A stretch of 64,000 nt of DNA from Gordionus sp. m RMFG-2023 (GCF_954871325.1 NC_088778.1:27141120-27205119), one strand, 5' to 3'; positions 36,501 through 51,500 are shown, counted from the first letter of the stretch. Numbers and translations: made by a program. Notes: generated by a model from the sequence alone, not told the origin.

Positions 36501-39500
36501 AACTATTGGTCCTCTAGTAGACTCAACTATATAATTTGTATTCACGACTCAAGTTGGAAGTCTAAAGTAAAAAGTAAATAACAGACAAATATCTTAATTA
36601 ATAATAACTAATTTGAAATATTTGTCCTCTAGTCAACTTAAGTTCATATAAATATTCGTCCTCTAGTCGACTCACACTCAACTATATAATTTATATTCAA
36701 GACTCAATTGGAAGTCTAAAGTAAAAAAAAATGTAAAAAACAAAAAATATCTTAATTAATAACTAATTAAATATATTCGTCCTCTAGTCGTCAAGTTCAT
36801 AGAACTATTCGTTCTTTAGTCGATTCAACTATATAATTCTTATTCACATTAGTGATCTGCATCGGGCCTAATTTTTCAAGCCCAGCCCGAACCCAAAATT
36901 TTTTTAAAAACCAGCCCAGCCCTAACCCAAAATTTATTTTAAAAAAATTTACCGGCCCGACCACGCCCGAATTTATTTAAATAGAGAAATTAATATTTAT
37001 AATTACTTAAAATAATAGTCGACTCATTTATATAATTCATATTCACGACTCAAATTAGAAGTCTAAAGTAAAAAAAAATGTAAAAACAGAACAAATATCT
37101 TAATTAATAATATATCTGAAATATTCGTCCTCTAGTTAACTCAAGTTCTTAAAATATTCGTCCTCTTTCACTACTTGAGTTCATAACTCAAGTCAGTTTG
37201 GGTCGATTTTTGTTGACCCAAAACCTGACTGAGTCGATTAACAACACTAGTCAAATATGATTGGTTATTATTTTTTTAAAGGAAAAATGAATTTTTGTCT
37301 TAATCAGAGGCCTGCAGACCCGACTACATGGGCCGGGCCGTATTTCAATTACCCGGGTCGTATATTTTAGATCGCCATTATTAGCTATAAAAATTAAAAA
37401 TAATACATTTTAAAAAAAATCCGGGCCAATCCTGAAAATATAAAACCTGGGCCGGACCAAAAAATTTTTTTTAAAAAAAATTTAGGTCGGACCGGGGCAA
37501 ATGGTACCTCTGCAGGTCTTTCGTCATAATCTAAATCTTAGCAAAAAATAATAGCATTTAATTTAATTAATACACATTATATTGAGTAAAAAATTTAAAT
37601 ATTAATAAATAACCGTCGTCTAATTTGAGGTTCGCTCTCCATTCGATAGGGAAAAATTCGGCCCTCACGGTGCTAGGGCATTTGTCGGATATGCATTTTT
37701 GCTTGAGCTTGGCAGCGTGATCTCTCATACTATATTTGAATACAAGTAAAGTATTAAGGCATAGATTTAAATGTTGGCTATTAAATAAGGTAAAGCCTCC
37801 ACAGGGGTAAGGTTTAATCAACTTATTAAAGTTAGTCAGGCGTAATGCGAAAATCTTGGGGCCACATAAAAAGGAAGATTAATTGGAGGTCATTACGCAT
37901 AATTTGAGGCCACCTGAGACCTCTGTATCTGTAAAAAAAATGGTCCGAATCTTCCCACATTGTGGGGGTGTCTGTTACTCCTCTGATTATATTTAGTGAT
38001 GATCAAACGTCCATATTGCCCCGCCTTCAATTTCTATGACAGGAAGCGTCCATGTCCCCCGGTTCTATCTTTTCTAGCCCAATATATTTGATCTAAAACT
38101 ACATTTATATTCATACTAATACAAAATTATTTTTAAAAAAAAATTATATGTCTGTTGTATTGGGTTGGGTTACGGAATTCCAACGTGGGGATTCGAGCCA
38201 TGTTTTATTCGGAATATTTTTATTTCTAATAATTATAAACTCATTTGTCGTAAATATATATTTCAACCTTAAAGATCACTTCAGTAAGTTTACCTTCTGC
38301 CTTCAAAAAAAAAAGCATAAATGAATCGTCGAAATTCGAAGAAATTTATTTTACCAATCTGGGCCACCCAAAATTTTGCAAAGTAAATAATGGTAGAGAA
38401 CTCGAGAGTAATTTATTATTTATAAATATCTAATTAATTCTTAGATAACTTATTTACAGAGGTGATGAAAACAGAGTTTCCATTCATTATCGTTCTTCAT
38501 TCCAGGCCTAAGCACCCTGAAACAAACGGGTTGGAAATGGGAATATCTCTGCGTATATTCTTGAATAAAAAAAATGACTAGGCCCACCAGTTTCCAAAAA
38601 TAATTAACAATTACAGTAGAATCAGCAAGAGCACACCTTACCAGTTAAACACAATGTTATGTTTAAATCATCAATTCCAATTATCGAATAAGTACTATCG
38701 AAATCGGAAGATGCGTTGTCTGACATCTGATAAGGTGTGGTATCGATCACCCACATATCCTTATATTTTTAAAAAAATATTCAATTTATGCATTAAAATT
38801 TGTCTTTAATACCATTGCTAGAAGTTGAGGATTAATAAAAACCAAAAAAAACTAAATTTTTATAAAAAAAAAATTAAGAATAAGTAATAACATTTTAAAC
38901 AATACCATTATCAGAACATGATGTTAAATCCATTTCATTTGAACTAGATATTTTTCATTGGTTATCATTACGAGTATAAAACACCTGGTACGGTGCGCTC
39001 TTAATGATTCTACTGATAAGTTATATAAGAATTAATTAGATATTAATAAATATTAAATTACTCTCGAATTCTCTACCATTATCATTTGTAAAATAGCCTA
39101 AATTGGCAAAATAAATTTTAGAATTTCGAGAATTCCTTGTACTTTTTTCCATGGCAAAGCACTAGAGAATTAATTTTATTATAAAATTAGAAAGAAAAAG
39201 AGGACATATATTAAGTAGTTATATTTTATATTAATTTCATATCAAAGTTGGATCAGCATATCTCTTAGAGATATTCTTTGTCTAAGGTAAAAATTTCTTA
39301 GGAGTCCAGAGATTGTTGTTAACTCTTTACCTAATGTTTTATTTTAAAAAAACTTTCCAGAGAAAAGAAATTCTTATTCGCCAAAGTTCCCTACTATGTA
39401 AAAAAAATTATTTCATCTTTTTTTTGAAAGGCGGGACGCTTCTCAATGACGCTAATCTTGAAAGGGATTGTGTCCGCCTGGCGGTTTAGATCACCTAAAA

Positions 39501-42500
39501 TTTATAGTAATAGAATAATTTTGATAAGATTATTTTTAATAAAGAGTTTGACTGGAACTGACGAGCTAAATTGAAAAAAAAAGATAAAAGAATAAATTCA
39601 GGGTTTCCTCGGGCATAATATTTCCTGAAAAAAATGAGAAAATAAAATAAAGGTCAATTTTTTTTACATTCCGCAATTCTTGATACATTTGCTGGTGTCG
39701 AGTTTGGCGCCAATCCCGTGAATTACAAAGACTATATGCTGTATGTCAGGTGGTTTATCCGAATCGTTGGCTAATATGCAATAGCCTCTGTTGAGCCTAA
39801 GACCTGTCTTTTGGAAACCCAAGGCGTATGTCAGCTTTTTTTTAAGAAAAAATATATGAAATTTGTTTTAATAAATTGAATAACAAATAGACCAACCCTA
39901 ATCTAAATCCCTGAGGAAGTCAAAAAAAAAGGAATAATTCATATGGGTCGATTCCAAGTAAAATTTGGGACATCATATGAACCATCTTTTTTTAAATTAA
40001 TGAAAGGCGATGCGTTGGTTATATTCATAAAAAAAATCAAAATCTTTAAGTTCTAGCTCCTTAAGAATACAAAGCATATTTTAAATATCAAAAAATTACA
40101 AATTCGTAACTTTATAAAATTATGAAACATCACCAACAAAATCTTCCATTAATATTTATTTTAAAGTTTTGTAAATTATAAAATTTATAATCCAAATTAT
40201 TATAATTTAATAGTTCTTTATTTTATTAACACAACTACCCATTTCTATTAAAATATGGAAAATATAAATTAATTATTGCTTACCCTTTATTAGTAAAAAT
40301 TAACTTTATAAAATTTAATCCAAAATTTATTAATTTCTCTCTAACTTCAAAAAATTAATAAACTTTCGTAAATAGGAAAAAATGATTTAGGCCACTTTTT
40401 ATTTTTATTAAAAATGGCTTATTTTTAATTTTTTTCGGTAAAGGTACGCAAGTTTAATCACATATTTTTATATTAAGGTCATCCAACTTGAGTATATATA
40501 AAAATATTTAAAAAAAATTTTCCAGTGTCGATATATTTCCGATAAAACAAAGCTAAGTTTTATTTGTGCTAATCTCACTTTGAGAAGATGAAACTCGCCA
40601 GATATATAGATTCATTACCAATATATTAAAATTTTCAATTAAGAATCAAAATGAAGGAAACAAGAATTCGAAATATTATTTTGTTTTCATATAAAATATA
40701 AAAAAAACGAAATATAGAGGGCGCCATCGTTAAGAAATAATAGCAATAAAATATTATATATATGTCAGCGTCAATATGTTTTTACGACAATGTGTCATTT
40801 TTACAACTTTAAATCAATTTTTGAGCGCGTGTTTTTAAAAAATTTAAAAATCTAATTTTATCGGAAATATATTCCATCATGTTTGGAATTCCTATCCTAT
40901 GAATTGTAGACAATTTTGCGGTTAACCTTTGAGTCATTTATAACTTATATAATAAATATATGGAAAATTTAATATAAATTATAAATAAGTTTAAAAGTTC
41001 ATGGAATTATCTGAAATCTATAGGCTAGGTATTTCAAACATGACGGCATACATTTCTGGTAAAATCAGATTTTGAAGTTTTTAAAAACGTGCTCAAAAAA
41101 TGATTTAAAGTTGAAAAAATAACACATTGCCAGAAAAAACCCATTGACGCTAACATTATATATATTTTAAAAAAAGTGCCAAAAATAATTATCATCTATC
41201 ATAAAAATTTGCATTAAAATAAACCAGTGTTTTCTGAAGAAATCTTTGAAAAAAATCTTATTTTCCGGGCTTCTTCAATTTTTTGGACATCAATATAATT
41301 TTTTAGGAGGATAGGGGGGGGGGGAATATATTTTTTCAAATTTAAGTCCAACCTCTTGAAAATAAAAACAAATTCTTAAGTCTCAGCCGGATCAGGTATA
41401 AAATGAGATCAGCATGTTTTTAATTTTAAATAAAACATATTTAAAATTTTTAAAAAAAATAAGTGGTATCGTATACAATCTCCACCGGCAATATCAAAAG
41501 TCATAGAAAATAATTTTAAATAAGATTAGATAAAAGGGAACATTGCATTGATTGCACCTCCATCTCATTAAACATGTTTAAGACATCAAGATAAATAATT
41601 TTATAGCTATAAAACAGGGTTTCGAACCGAACCGCCAAACCGGAACAAACCGTTATAATTTTACCGTAACCGAAGAGTTATCAAGATATATGAAGAACCG
41701 AAGTGTTATCGATATATTGAGCCAGTTTAACCCGGTTTATAGGTTTTTAAACAATTATCCTTGGGAGAAATTTAAATTCATGATTTCCTTTCAAATTAAA
41801 TTTTTTTTTTATAAAATTAAATCGTCTTTATCTTCATAACAATCAATACCAAGTTTATTGTTTTTGCTTTATATACTCAATTTAAATAATCACAATATTG
41901 AAATTGTAGATACTACGCTTACGTGTTCACATTCGAAAGAAAATTTAGATGATAATTTTGAAGATTAACTAAAGTGGCATAAAAGTCTTAATAAGTCTCA
42001 GGGCATAGAAAATATAGAAATAAGCGTATTCGCTGATAATATAGAGATTAGGAATTATTGGGAAATTGTAATAAATAATATGCCAGAACTTTATGTTAGC
42101 TAATAACTGTTCAAGCAGTTCCAGCTACGCGGGTATCGGTAAAAAATAGCCTTTTATAGTCTTGAGTTTATACTAACTGCGTAGTGAACTAATTTAAATA
42201 ATGAAATATTAAAAAAATATCTTAGTTATCCATGCTAATTCTCTTTTTAAACATAAATAGCATAGATCTGCAGGTTCGACCCTAAGATAGGGTACACGGG
42301 CCGAGCCGTATTTTAATTTTTTAAAATATACCCGGGCCACGCAGTATATTTTAAAACCAAATATTTTAAACCGCCATTATTAAAAATAAATATAATGCCT
42401 GAAAATTATGTTACCTCTGTAGGTCTCTGATAAATAATATAAATTTCATTATATTTATGCGTTATTTTATTCCTCATTGTATTTAGGCATGTTTGTTCTT

Positions 42501-45500
42501 ATCTTATTCATTTATGAAATATATAAAAAAAAATTAATTTGTCTAATTTATATTTAAGTTTAGATTATCATAGTTAAAATTAAATAAGGAATTATAAAAA
42601 AAAAATATAAATTAAAAAGATTTTTCTCTAAGATTAATATATATATGATTTATTAATAAAAACCGGAACGAACCGAAAAGAAACGCTATAAATTCTATAC
42701 CCGGAAATATGAGTTTCCCAAAAAATAACGGGAATGGAAGAATACCTTTATAAAACTTCAATCTAAAAACCGGAATGAACAGAATCGCCATATTTAACGG
42801 TTCAAACCCCTGTTTTAAAAAACGTAAAAATCTTATCTTTTTAAAAAATTTAACATTTGGTAAATTTAAAAAATAAATAAAATGTCATGATTTGATTAAC
42901 TTCCGTTTTCAAATATAAAATATTACCATAAACTTGTGTAGTAAATTTGAAATGATAAAAATAAAATATATATATATATTATTTTTTGATGGTTTCAATC
43001 AAGATAGTCTTAGGCATCAAAATTTAATATTTTGTAAGTGGTTTCCAATTCATGTTATAGGATGATGGATAATATGCTAAAATTATAGTACCAACTATAT
43101 TCATTTTTTTATTAAATTTTCCCAAATTATTTTTAATTCATAATTTCCCTATTCTAATTTTTTTTACTACAGTATTTAAATATATTGGTTATAAACATGT
43201 TTGAAAAGTTTTGCAGTACCAAGAGGGGCTTACACTCAAAATAATTCATTTTTGTTTTGCCGAAAATACATAGGCACGAAAGAACTTTTCGCATATTGAT
43301 ATATAATACATAGATTCGGCCGCGAGTAATTATTGAAACCGAAATAGAATCAGTATTAAGCTTATTTGAGCTAGGACTTTAAAACTTTGTACAACCATCA
43401 CATGAAGTATCGTTCGTTTTATAGTAAGGTAGTCAAGAAATCTCTTTTTTTTGGACGATTTGTCATAAAATGACCTTCATAATTAATTAAAAGAGGTGGT
43501 TTACTAATGGCATTAAGAAGTAATAAGTAGCCAAAAAATAAAATATTTGATATGCATGTCAAAAGGGAGAATAAAAAAAATTAACATCAGATTGTTGTTT
43601 GATATGCACAGATAGGGAAAAATAAGTATCCTTTGAGATATTAAGATTAAGAATGGATTAACAAAATTAAAAAAAATCGAAAGATTTATAAGTTTAAAAT
43701 GAACATATTAATAAAATCTGTTTAAAAACTTAATTATTGTATTTTTCAATTCTTTCTTTTTTTCTTTCTTAGTTTTCCTGATTTCAAAATTTATTAAAAG
43801 AGCGCTAACCGAACGGTAGAGTTTGGAAGACGTTGCCAAGCTAAACATGTAAACTTCGTTCGGGTTGTACCATTCTACGTAAAAATCCTTGAATTTAAGG
43901 GTGTGCAAAGCTGCGGTAGAGGTTGCGGTTTTCTTTTTAAAATCTTTCCTATTGCCTTTATCTTTGTAATCGGAATCCGCGTCTTTCTTATCCTTTGAGC
44001 TTTCGTTCCCGGCGGGAGTCTTGCTGTTGGCCCCTTCGTCGCTCATTGGGCTAACGGAAGCTGATTTTTTGCCGTCTAGCCTATCTTTGTCGGGGATATT
44101 GGTCCGAATCTCGGTCATATCCATAGCGGGAGTGATGGTGGAGGAAGGAGCAGGGGTCGGCGATGTTTGGTAAAAAAGGGATTGAGAACGATTGGTAGGA
44201 GAAAGCGGAGGGTTTTTGATGCCGCCTAACATTTAGTTTGAAAAATGGCAGGAAAAGGGGAATAGATAAAAAGATTAAATGAAGAATTGTTCAAAATAAT
44301 TTTCAAAAAAAAAAAATAAAGAAAGAAAAGAACCCTCGAAGATAGGGTATAAAAAAAAATTTAATTTATTGAAAAGCAAAATTTATCCATTTCTAGTTTT
44401 TTAAAAATTTTTTTTACAAAATGTAACGGAATAATTAGGACACACAAGATTAGGGAAAAAATCATTAATTTTTTGAGTCATATTGGCGACAGAAGATGGG
44501 GAGGGGGTAAAAGGGGTGTAACATAGCAACACCCAATTAAATTTATCGGTAGAAACATTTACTAGCATTTATCATAAAACAACAAAAAAAAGAGTCAATC
44601 ATAATTATTTTATGCCGCGCCGATCCACAAAATTTTTTCACCGATTCGATCTTTTTCGATATTACTAAAAAATCGATCCAGAAATTGTCGTTGATTTTTT
44701 TTTATTTACCATCTATCTTTGAGCCGATGTCATAAAAATAGGCATAACTTTCATGGAAGATTTCGTGCTCATTTTTCAAAAGTTCTAAATCTCATTTAAA
44801 ATATTTGCAATGTTTATGAAGTGAATGCCAAGCGTTTTTAAAAAGGGCTAAATCAAGATAGATTTTAGCCAAAATATTATTATCCAAACCTCAAAATTTA
44901 GGCGATAGAAGTCCAAACCTTCCTGCCATCTGTGGCCCACAGATAGATGAGTTTGAGTAATTTATTTATGGCTCAAATCTTGAGTTAAACGTTTTTTAAA
45001 AATTGGTTAAAATTCATCCGTTAAACAACACAAGCTGAATGTGGCACGTTAGATATTTTAAAATCTTTTTCTTGTTACAGATAATATAACAAAAAAAATA
45101 GTGTATCATTTTTAACTATTATTTTATTTAAAAATAAAACATTACAACAAAACAAATTGTATTTCAGTTCCTTTCCGTTAAATTTATTAAGAAATTATTT
45201 ATAAAATTTAAATATATATGTTAGCGGCACAATATGTTATTTTTTCAACTTTCTGAAGCGCGTCTTTTTTAAATTTAAAAATATAATTTTACCGAAAAAT
45301 GTATTCCAGCATGTTTAGAATTTCTATATTGGGAATTGTAGATAATTTTACCGTTAATTTTCGAGTCATTTATAGTTTGGGTGAAAAACCTAATGGGAAA
45401 ATTGTCTGAAATTCATAAGGTGGTAAGTATTCCAAAAAATAAATTTTAATAAACGTGATCAAAAAATGGATTGAAAGTTGAAAAATAACACATTGCCGCT

Positions 45501-48500
45501 AACATACAAACTACAAAACTAAATATCGGCGCTGATAAAATCTGATTATTAATATCGGCCCAGCCTTGATTTTTATGAGCAACTCAACCCCAATATTTAA
45601 ATTATTTTTTAAAAAAATTTAAAAACTACTTAAATAAAAATTTGTGTTTCAAGGCTCCGTTTTAAAGCTGGCAATATCGTAGCTAAAAAGAGTAGAAAGT
45701 GTGAAAGAATGAATGAATACGAAATTTAATAATAAATTATTATCAAATTTCTTAAATTTTTTTTTATATAAATGTTATTTTATACCACTTTTTTAAAAAA
45801 AAAATATATAATTTGAAAAAGAAATCGTTAATCACCAAATTTTCGTTTAAATGAAAGAACGATGATTTCAGATATTAAATTAAAAATATCGAGTACAATT
45901 AAACTTGTCTAATTTGAATTCTCGATAATTCGGGCAACTCTCCTAATTTGATCAAAATTTTGAGTCGCGATCGAATTCCTATTTAACTATTTAAGAATGC
46001 TTCAAAAAAAAATTGGCAACTGTCTAAATTGGCCAGGTCCAAAACTGTGTCCTAAATTAGAAGTTTTAGGGTATAATAAATAAATTTAAGTTGCAAGCAA
46101 CAAAAATAAATATTCCAAAATCTTTTAAATGAATTTAAAAAAATTTTTTTTTTTAACTATTATGAATATAATCTGAATTTAATTTAAAAAACTACGACTT
46201 GGTGTCATTAAACGGCTCAATTTAGCCAATTTTAAAATAAAGATTTTAGTCAAAATAATATCACGCAAGCCTCGAGATCGCGTTAAGAGATGTCCAAACC
46301 TTCCTGTCATCTATGAGCAAGATCTCCGGTCTAGCGTAATATTTTTTGGTTGAAATATTGAGTTAGCCGTTTTTCTTAACGAGCCGTTTAACGACACTAC
46401 TCTGATCAGGTCCGAGATTTTTTTTTCTCGTTAAACTATTTTTTTATAGGTGTGTCCTGATTCGAATTATTACTAAACAGCCGGATATTTACTATTGACT
46501 AAAATTAAACATCTTGAAAAAGGAAATGAGAAAAAAGAAAGTTAAAAAAAAAAATTAAAAATACAAAAAAAAATCGAAAAGTGAAAATATATACGAAAAA
46601 TAACAATGTCAACAAATATTTAAAATAAACCAAATAGGATATGTTCAAACGAAAAGGATGATAAACAATTCTGTGTATTATTGTATAAAATAAAAATTTC
46701 CAAGAAAATGTCTATTCCGGTTCGAACGACCGGAGTTCGGTTGAATCAAACCGGTCTATGTAGAGGTTATAAAATGGAAGAAAAATTGGGAAATTTTTCC
46801 AAAATTACTTCTTCCTAGGAGAATAGAGGATGATGGAAAAATAGAATTTAAAAGAATACTATATCCACAACCATAACGAAGGAATGGGATTAATTAACTT
46901 AAAAAAGTGCTTAAAAGGTGTTAAAATTTAAGCATGCATCTGAAAAAAAATAATTTATAAAGAGAATAATCTCGTTTACACTCTTCACAAAATAATGGCT
47001 GACATTACATATTTCACTAGAATTTTAAAGATTGTATTTATTTTTTACATGTAATTACTTTAATTCTAATGGATAATGAACTAGGCCGGTATTATACTAA
47101 TCGCGATTCTCAAGCGATGATAAATTAATAGCCAACGAAATCACAGCTGATTCATCACAAGCGATAATACCCTTTGAATACGTAAACAGCTGTCGCCATT
47201 TTCATCGTTCCGCTCAATATTTATAAATTATACCTATTATTGGCTTGATTATGGTAAGTAGCTAGCTAAAAATGTCGCAGGTTGAGTTAATTTAAACCGT
47301 TTTTTTACATAAATAATTATTGGCTTGAATGACAAAATTTATTTCAAAATTTTAAAATTGTTATCAAATTACCTATGCCGAATTTTCATTGTTTCAAAAA
47401 AAAAGGAGGCACACATTAGAAATAAGATAAATAATAATGCAAAATAAATCAATATATGTTATACCGCTAAACTTGTCTAATTTGGGCTCTTGATAATTCT
47501 AGCAACTCCTTAATTTGACCAAAATTATGAGTCCCAATTAAATTGCTCACGATTAGAAAGGTTTTTTTAAAAAAGGTCTTGATAAATAGGGAACCTATTT
47601 GTATTGGAAAAATAATTTTGGACCCAATGGTGTTCAAATTAGACAATTTATTTGAAGATTTAATAAAAAAAAATGATAATTATTTATTATTTTAAAAAAT
47701 AAATAAACTTTATGTATTATTTATTATCTCATTTCTTATTGTTTTTAAAAAATTGATCAGTCTCCAACTGGCATATATTACAAAAAAAATGTTATATTAA
47801 AATGCGGCATGCTGAGGTTAAAAAAAAATATTATCTTAGATGGTTGTGGGTATCATGGGTCTAGATGGGGCTAGTTTTGGCCCATCTGCCCCATTAGGGT
47901 CAATTTTTTTAGAAAAATAAACCCGAGTAGGAACCCAAAATATTTAAAAAAATATTACACGCTCAAATATATGATTTTCCAACTAATCGACAACGTTTAA
48001 AATCGGCAGGTATCAATCCGATCCCGGGTAAGGTCACATTCATAGTGGGATCCGGTCAGATACGATTTAACAGCTGATTAATTATCTGTTTATGAAATAA
48101 ATATTTCTCAGAATATTAAAAATCTATCAGCTGTTAACCCTTCACTACAAAGGTGGGGTAAATACGACCCCACAACTTTTATAATAATTGTAATACAAAA
48201 CCTAGAAGATATTCCGACCTGGTTTTTTCAGTAGTTTAATATTTTGTAACAAGGAATACAACTTCCAAATTTCATGATTATTGATTTGATAGTTTTTGAG
48301 ATATATGCTATTTGTTGAGCTTGGGGTAAAATATACCCCACCTATGTAATGACGTAATTTTTTTTTAAAATCCAATTTTTTTTTGTTACTAATTATATTT
48401 ATGTATGTCAGGTTAATAAATATAATTGAAAAAAATATAATTATATCTATTTTTTGATTGATATATATGACTTTAAATTTGAAAATTTTATATTATTTAT

Positions 48501-51500
48501 TTTTTCGGTGGAGTAAAAAATCATAAATTTAACATATGATTTTTAATTTGAATTATTCTAGTGACATTTTATACTTTGAAAATAGAATTATATGCTGGCA
48601 ATCAGCCTGAAGGACCATATAAATTGAGAAATAAGCCTTTTAATGTGGTTGAAAGGTTAATTCAGCCCATTTCTAAGAGTAATAGGAATGTCACCACACA
48701 TAACTGGTTTACCAGTTATGAACTTGCTATACATTTATTAAATTCCCATTCATTAACAATAGTAGGAACTTTAAGAAAAAATAAAAAGCAGTTTTCAACA
48801 TCATTTAATTTTAAAAAGAAAGATATTTGTTCAAGTTTATTTGCCTGCTAAGATAATATGACATTAGTATCATATGTACCAAAAAAGTATAAGCATGATG
48901 CTTTCTACCCTTCACTATGATAACAATATTGATACATCAACTGCGGATTTGAAAAAACCAGAAATTATCACATTTTACAATCTAACCAAGGGTCGTGTTG
49001 ATGTTGTGAATCAGCTATGTTCAAATTATTCAATATCCAGAATAACAAATAGATGGCCTATGGCAATTTTTTATAATTTGTTGAATATAACTTGCATAAA
49101 TTCTTTAATAATTTATAAGTCCAATAATTTAAAGGAGATTAATAGACCAAAGTTTATAATATTAGTACAAAAACCCACATGTTAATAAACTGCTAAGGGA
49201 TAATATTGGGAATATGCTTAATATAGAAGAATTAAAACCTATATCAACCAAACAAAAAGGAAGGTGCTCCTCTTGTCCAAGGGTTAGGGACAAGAAATCC
49301 TTATTTATTTGTTCAAAATTTATATGCAAAGATCATATGTATGTAACATGTCGTGAATGTTTTTAAAAAAGATGCATGAACTATAATATCAAATATTTTT
49401 TTTAATATCTGATGTTTTATTATAAAATTTATTTAATTATTACTATAAAATATTGAATTAATAAAATATATAATCAAATTTGCTTCCTTTCATTTATTTT
49501 TGGTCATATCATATGATTAAGGAAAGTTCCAAAAAAGATTTTTTTTTGAGCAGCTTTAGTAAAAATACCATAACTTTATTTAGAAGTAAATGGAAATCTA
49601 TAAATTTTGTATTTATTATCTCTAATATTTTTACAATAAGTGTGTAAAATTTTAGGTCTTAAATTTTATTATTTTCTGAGATATAGCTATTTAAAATTTG
49701 GGGTAAAATAGACCCCACCTATGTAACCGCGGGAGTTTTTTCCACCTATGTAGTGAAGGGTTAACTCGTGTAGGATCCCACTATGAATGTGGCCCTACTA
49801 AAGGCCATAAAATTCTGGAGGAATAAAAAATCAGGACTGGGATAAAAATAAAAAAAATTTTAAAATCGGGTCCGGGCCGAAAATTTCGAAGATTGTTCGG
49901 TAAACCGGTACAACTTAGGGGCGTAATTTTATCAATAAATTATTCAAAATGTAAAAAAAAATGGCAATTCACGATGATCCGACATTTTTTTTTCAAATTA
50001 GCTTTTAATCAATTAGGCATAATTTTGATATTTATTAAATATAATAAATCGTGCGTTTTTTTTTGTTTAAGATAACCCGGATTATAATCTCGTTCTAAAA
50101 GATTGATTCCTCCCTTCTAGCCTATTCTTTTTTGAATAAAAATCTTCATCGGGATAAAATGATCGATTTTAAAAAAAAATCCGTGCCGTGCCAGGTCAGC
50201 TTGAAAATTTAAAGATGTCCAGTAAATATCCACCTCTGCAGGTCTTATGCATTCTAAATTTTCAAATTCATTTTTTAAGCGATTTATAAAAAATTATTGA
50301 AAATGGCGAAATTTTTAATAAAATCAGGGCGGGATGTAAGATGATCAATCTAAAAAAAAAAAATTCGGGCTAGGCCACCTTAATAACTTTTGAAAATGAC
50401 CGGACTTAAAATATCTATCTATGCAGAGGTCTCTTCCTATATACTCAGTATAATTTATCAGTACAGTAACATATTAAATTCTACTGCGTTAATTGATTTA
50501 AATGTAACAGAAATTTACAGGTCTGTGGGACAAATAAAATGATATGATTTTAAAGATCCAAGTATAGCCTAAAAAAAAATATAAACTTGGGTCAGGATAA
50601 ATATTTAAAATAAAATTTGTGACTTATATCAATTAACTATTTGAAAAATTAGGGATGCAAATCATTTTAAAAAAATTTTCACTTCTCATAAAGTCAATAA
50701 TTTTTCTTAAAAAACCACTCACAAAGTATCGTCTAGCTGGGATTAAAAATTATTTTATATATATTAAAACAAATATATAAATTGAAAAAATATAAGAAAA
50801 GAAAGAAAGAAAAAATTTAGTAAAGTTATTATTTACTAGAATTGTATTATTTCTAATTTTTTCACTGGTATATCAATTCTGGATCCTAATATTTTTTTTT
50901 AATTACCCAACCAGATAAGGTATCAAAATGCATGAAAAAAATTTAAGCTTATTGGTATATCTTCAAAAGCTTTTATAGCTTTTTTAAAAATAAAATATGA
51001 AAACAATATTTAATTTAAAGATGATTAAATGAGTTTTAATATATCATTTTGTTAAAGTAACTTGAGATAAGCTCATGTTGCTATGCATTCTACTATTTTT
51101 GCATAGTTAAATATTGTATCAATAGTCTAATTAATTGATGCTATTTCATTTTAGTGTTTTCAAATATTGTTCTTAAATATATTATATCATATAAAAAATT
51201 AACCAAACTATGATGAAAAGAGATAGATCTCTTAAACATGTTAAAATGTAATCTATAAGAATTTCCAGTATTCCTGGAACATTCTACCACAACAGCCATA
51301 TGATATTAGATTTAATAAAAAAAATCATGAATATCAGCAATTAAGTTTAAACTATGTGCTAAATCTAATTTATTTATCTTATTTTTTTAAATTTTGATTT
51401 TGAAGTGTGTAAAAATTAACCAATAATATTGTTAGAATTTAATCTATTGCCTCAGAAAAACCCATTAAACTAACCAAATTTTCTATTACTATGGATTTTC

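Larger units (their letters stand above)
32090..37257. mobile_element. Fold-back hAT palindrome with tandem-repeat arms
   Basis: Fills most of DDHD1 intron 6. The right part (plus strand, 33886-35100) carries a RICESLEEPER-type hAT transposase C-terminal half. The left part (minus strand, 33794-33012) is an inverted copy of its 3' portion, about 93% identical in protein. Beyond both transposase ends lie mirrored arms of a 118-154 bp repeat unit (ATTCGTCCTCTAGTCGACTC...GGAAGTCTAAAGT): about two units on the left (32095-32400) and about eight on the right (35700-37170). The outer mirror GACTCAAGTAGTGAAAGAGG / CCTCTTTCACTACTTGAGTT is clear. Centre 33800-34285 is unpaired. No clean target duplication seen. 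Confidence 0.85.
37730..39667 (-). other. DDHD1 intron 5
   Basis: 1938 nt. Mostly taken up by a fold-back element (38320-39145) that encloses two exon-like pieces. The remainder is AT-rich with a GC-richer patch near 37840-38060 in which no family was recognised. Confidence 0.6.
39835..43809 (-). other. DDHD1 intron 4
   Basis: 3975 nt. Contains a fold-back MITE (40761-41158) and a hAT remnant (41615-42812) with a nested family B MITE at about 42255-42432. The acceptor side is an A-run with no pyrimidine tract. Confidence 0.65.

Noticed and set aside
46705-46765. GGTTCGAACGACCGG-type sequence as a tRNA
   Set aside because: No cloverleaf could be drawn around it; looks like an inverted repeat.
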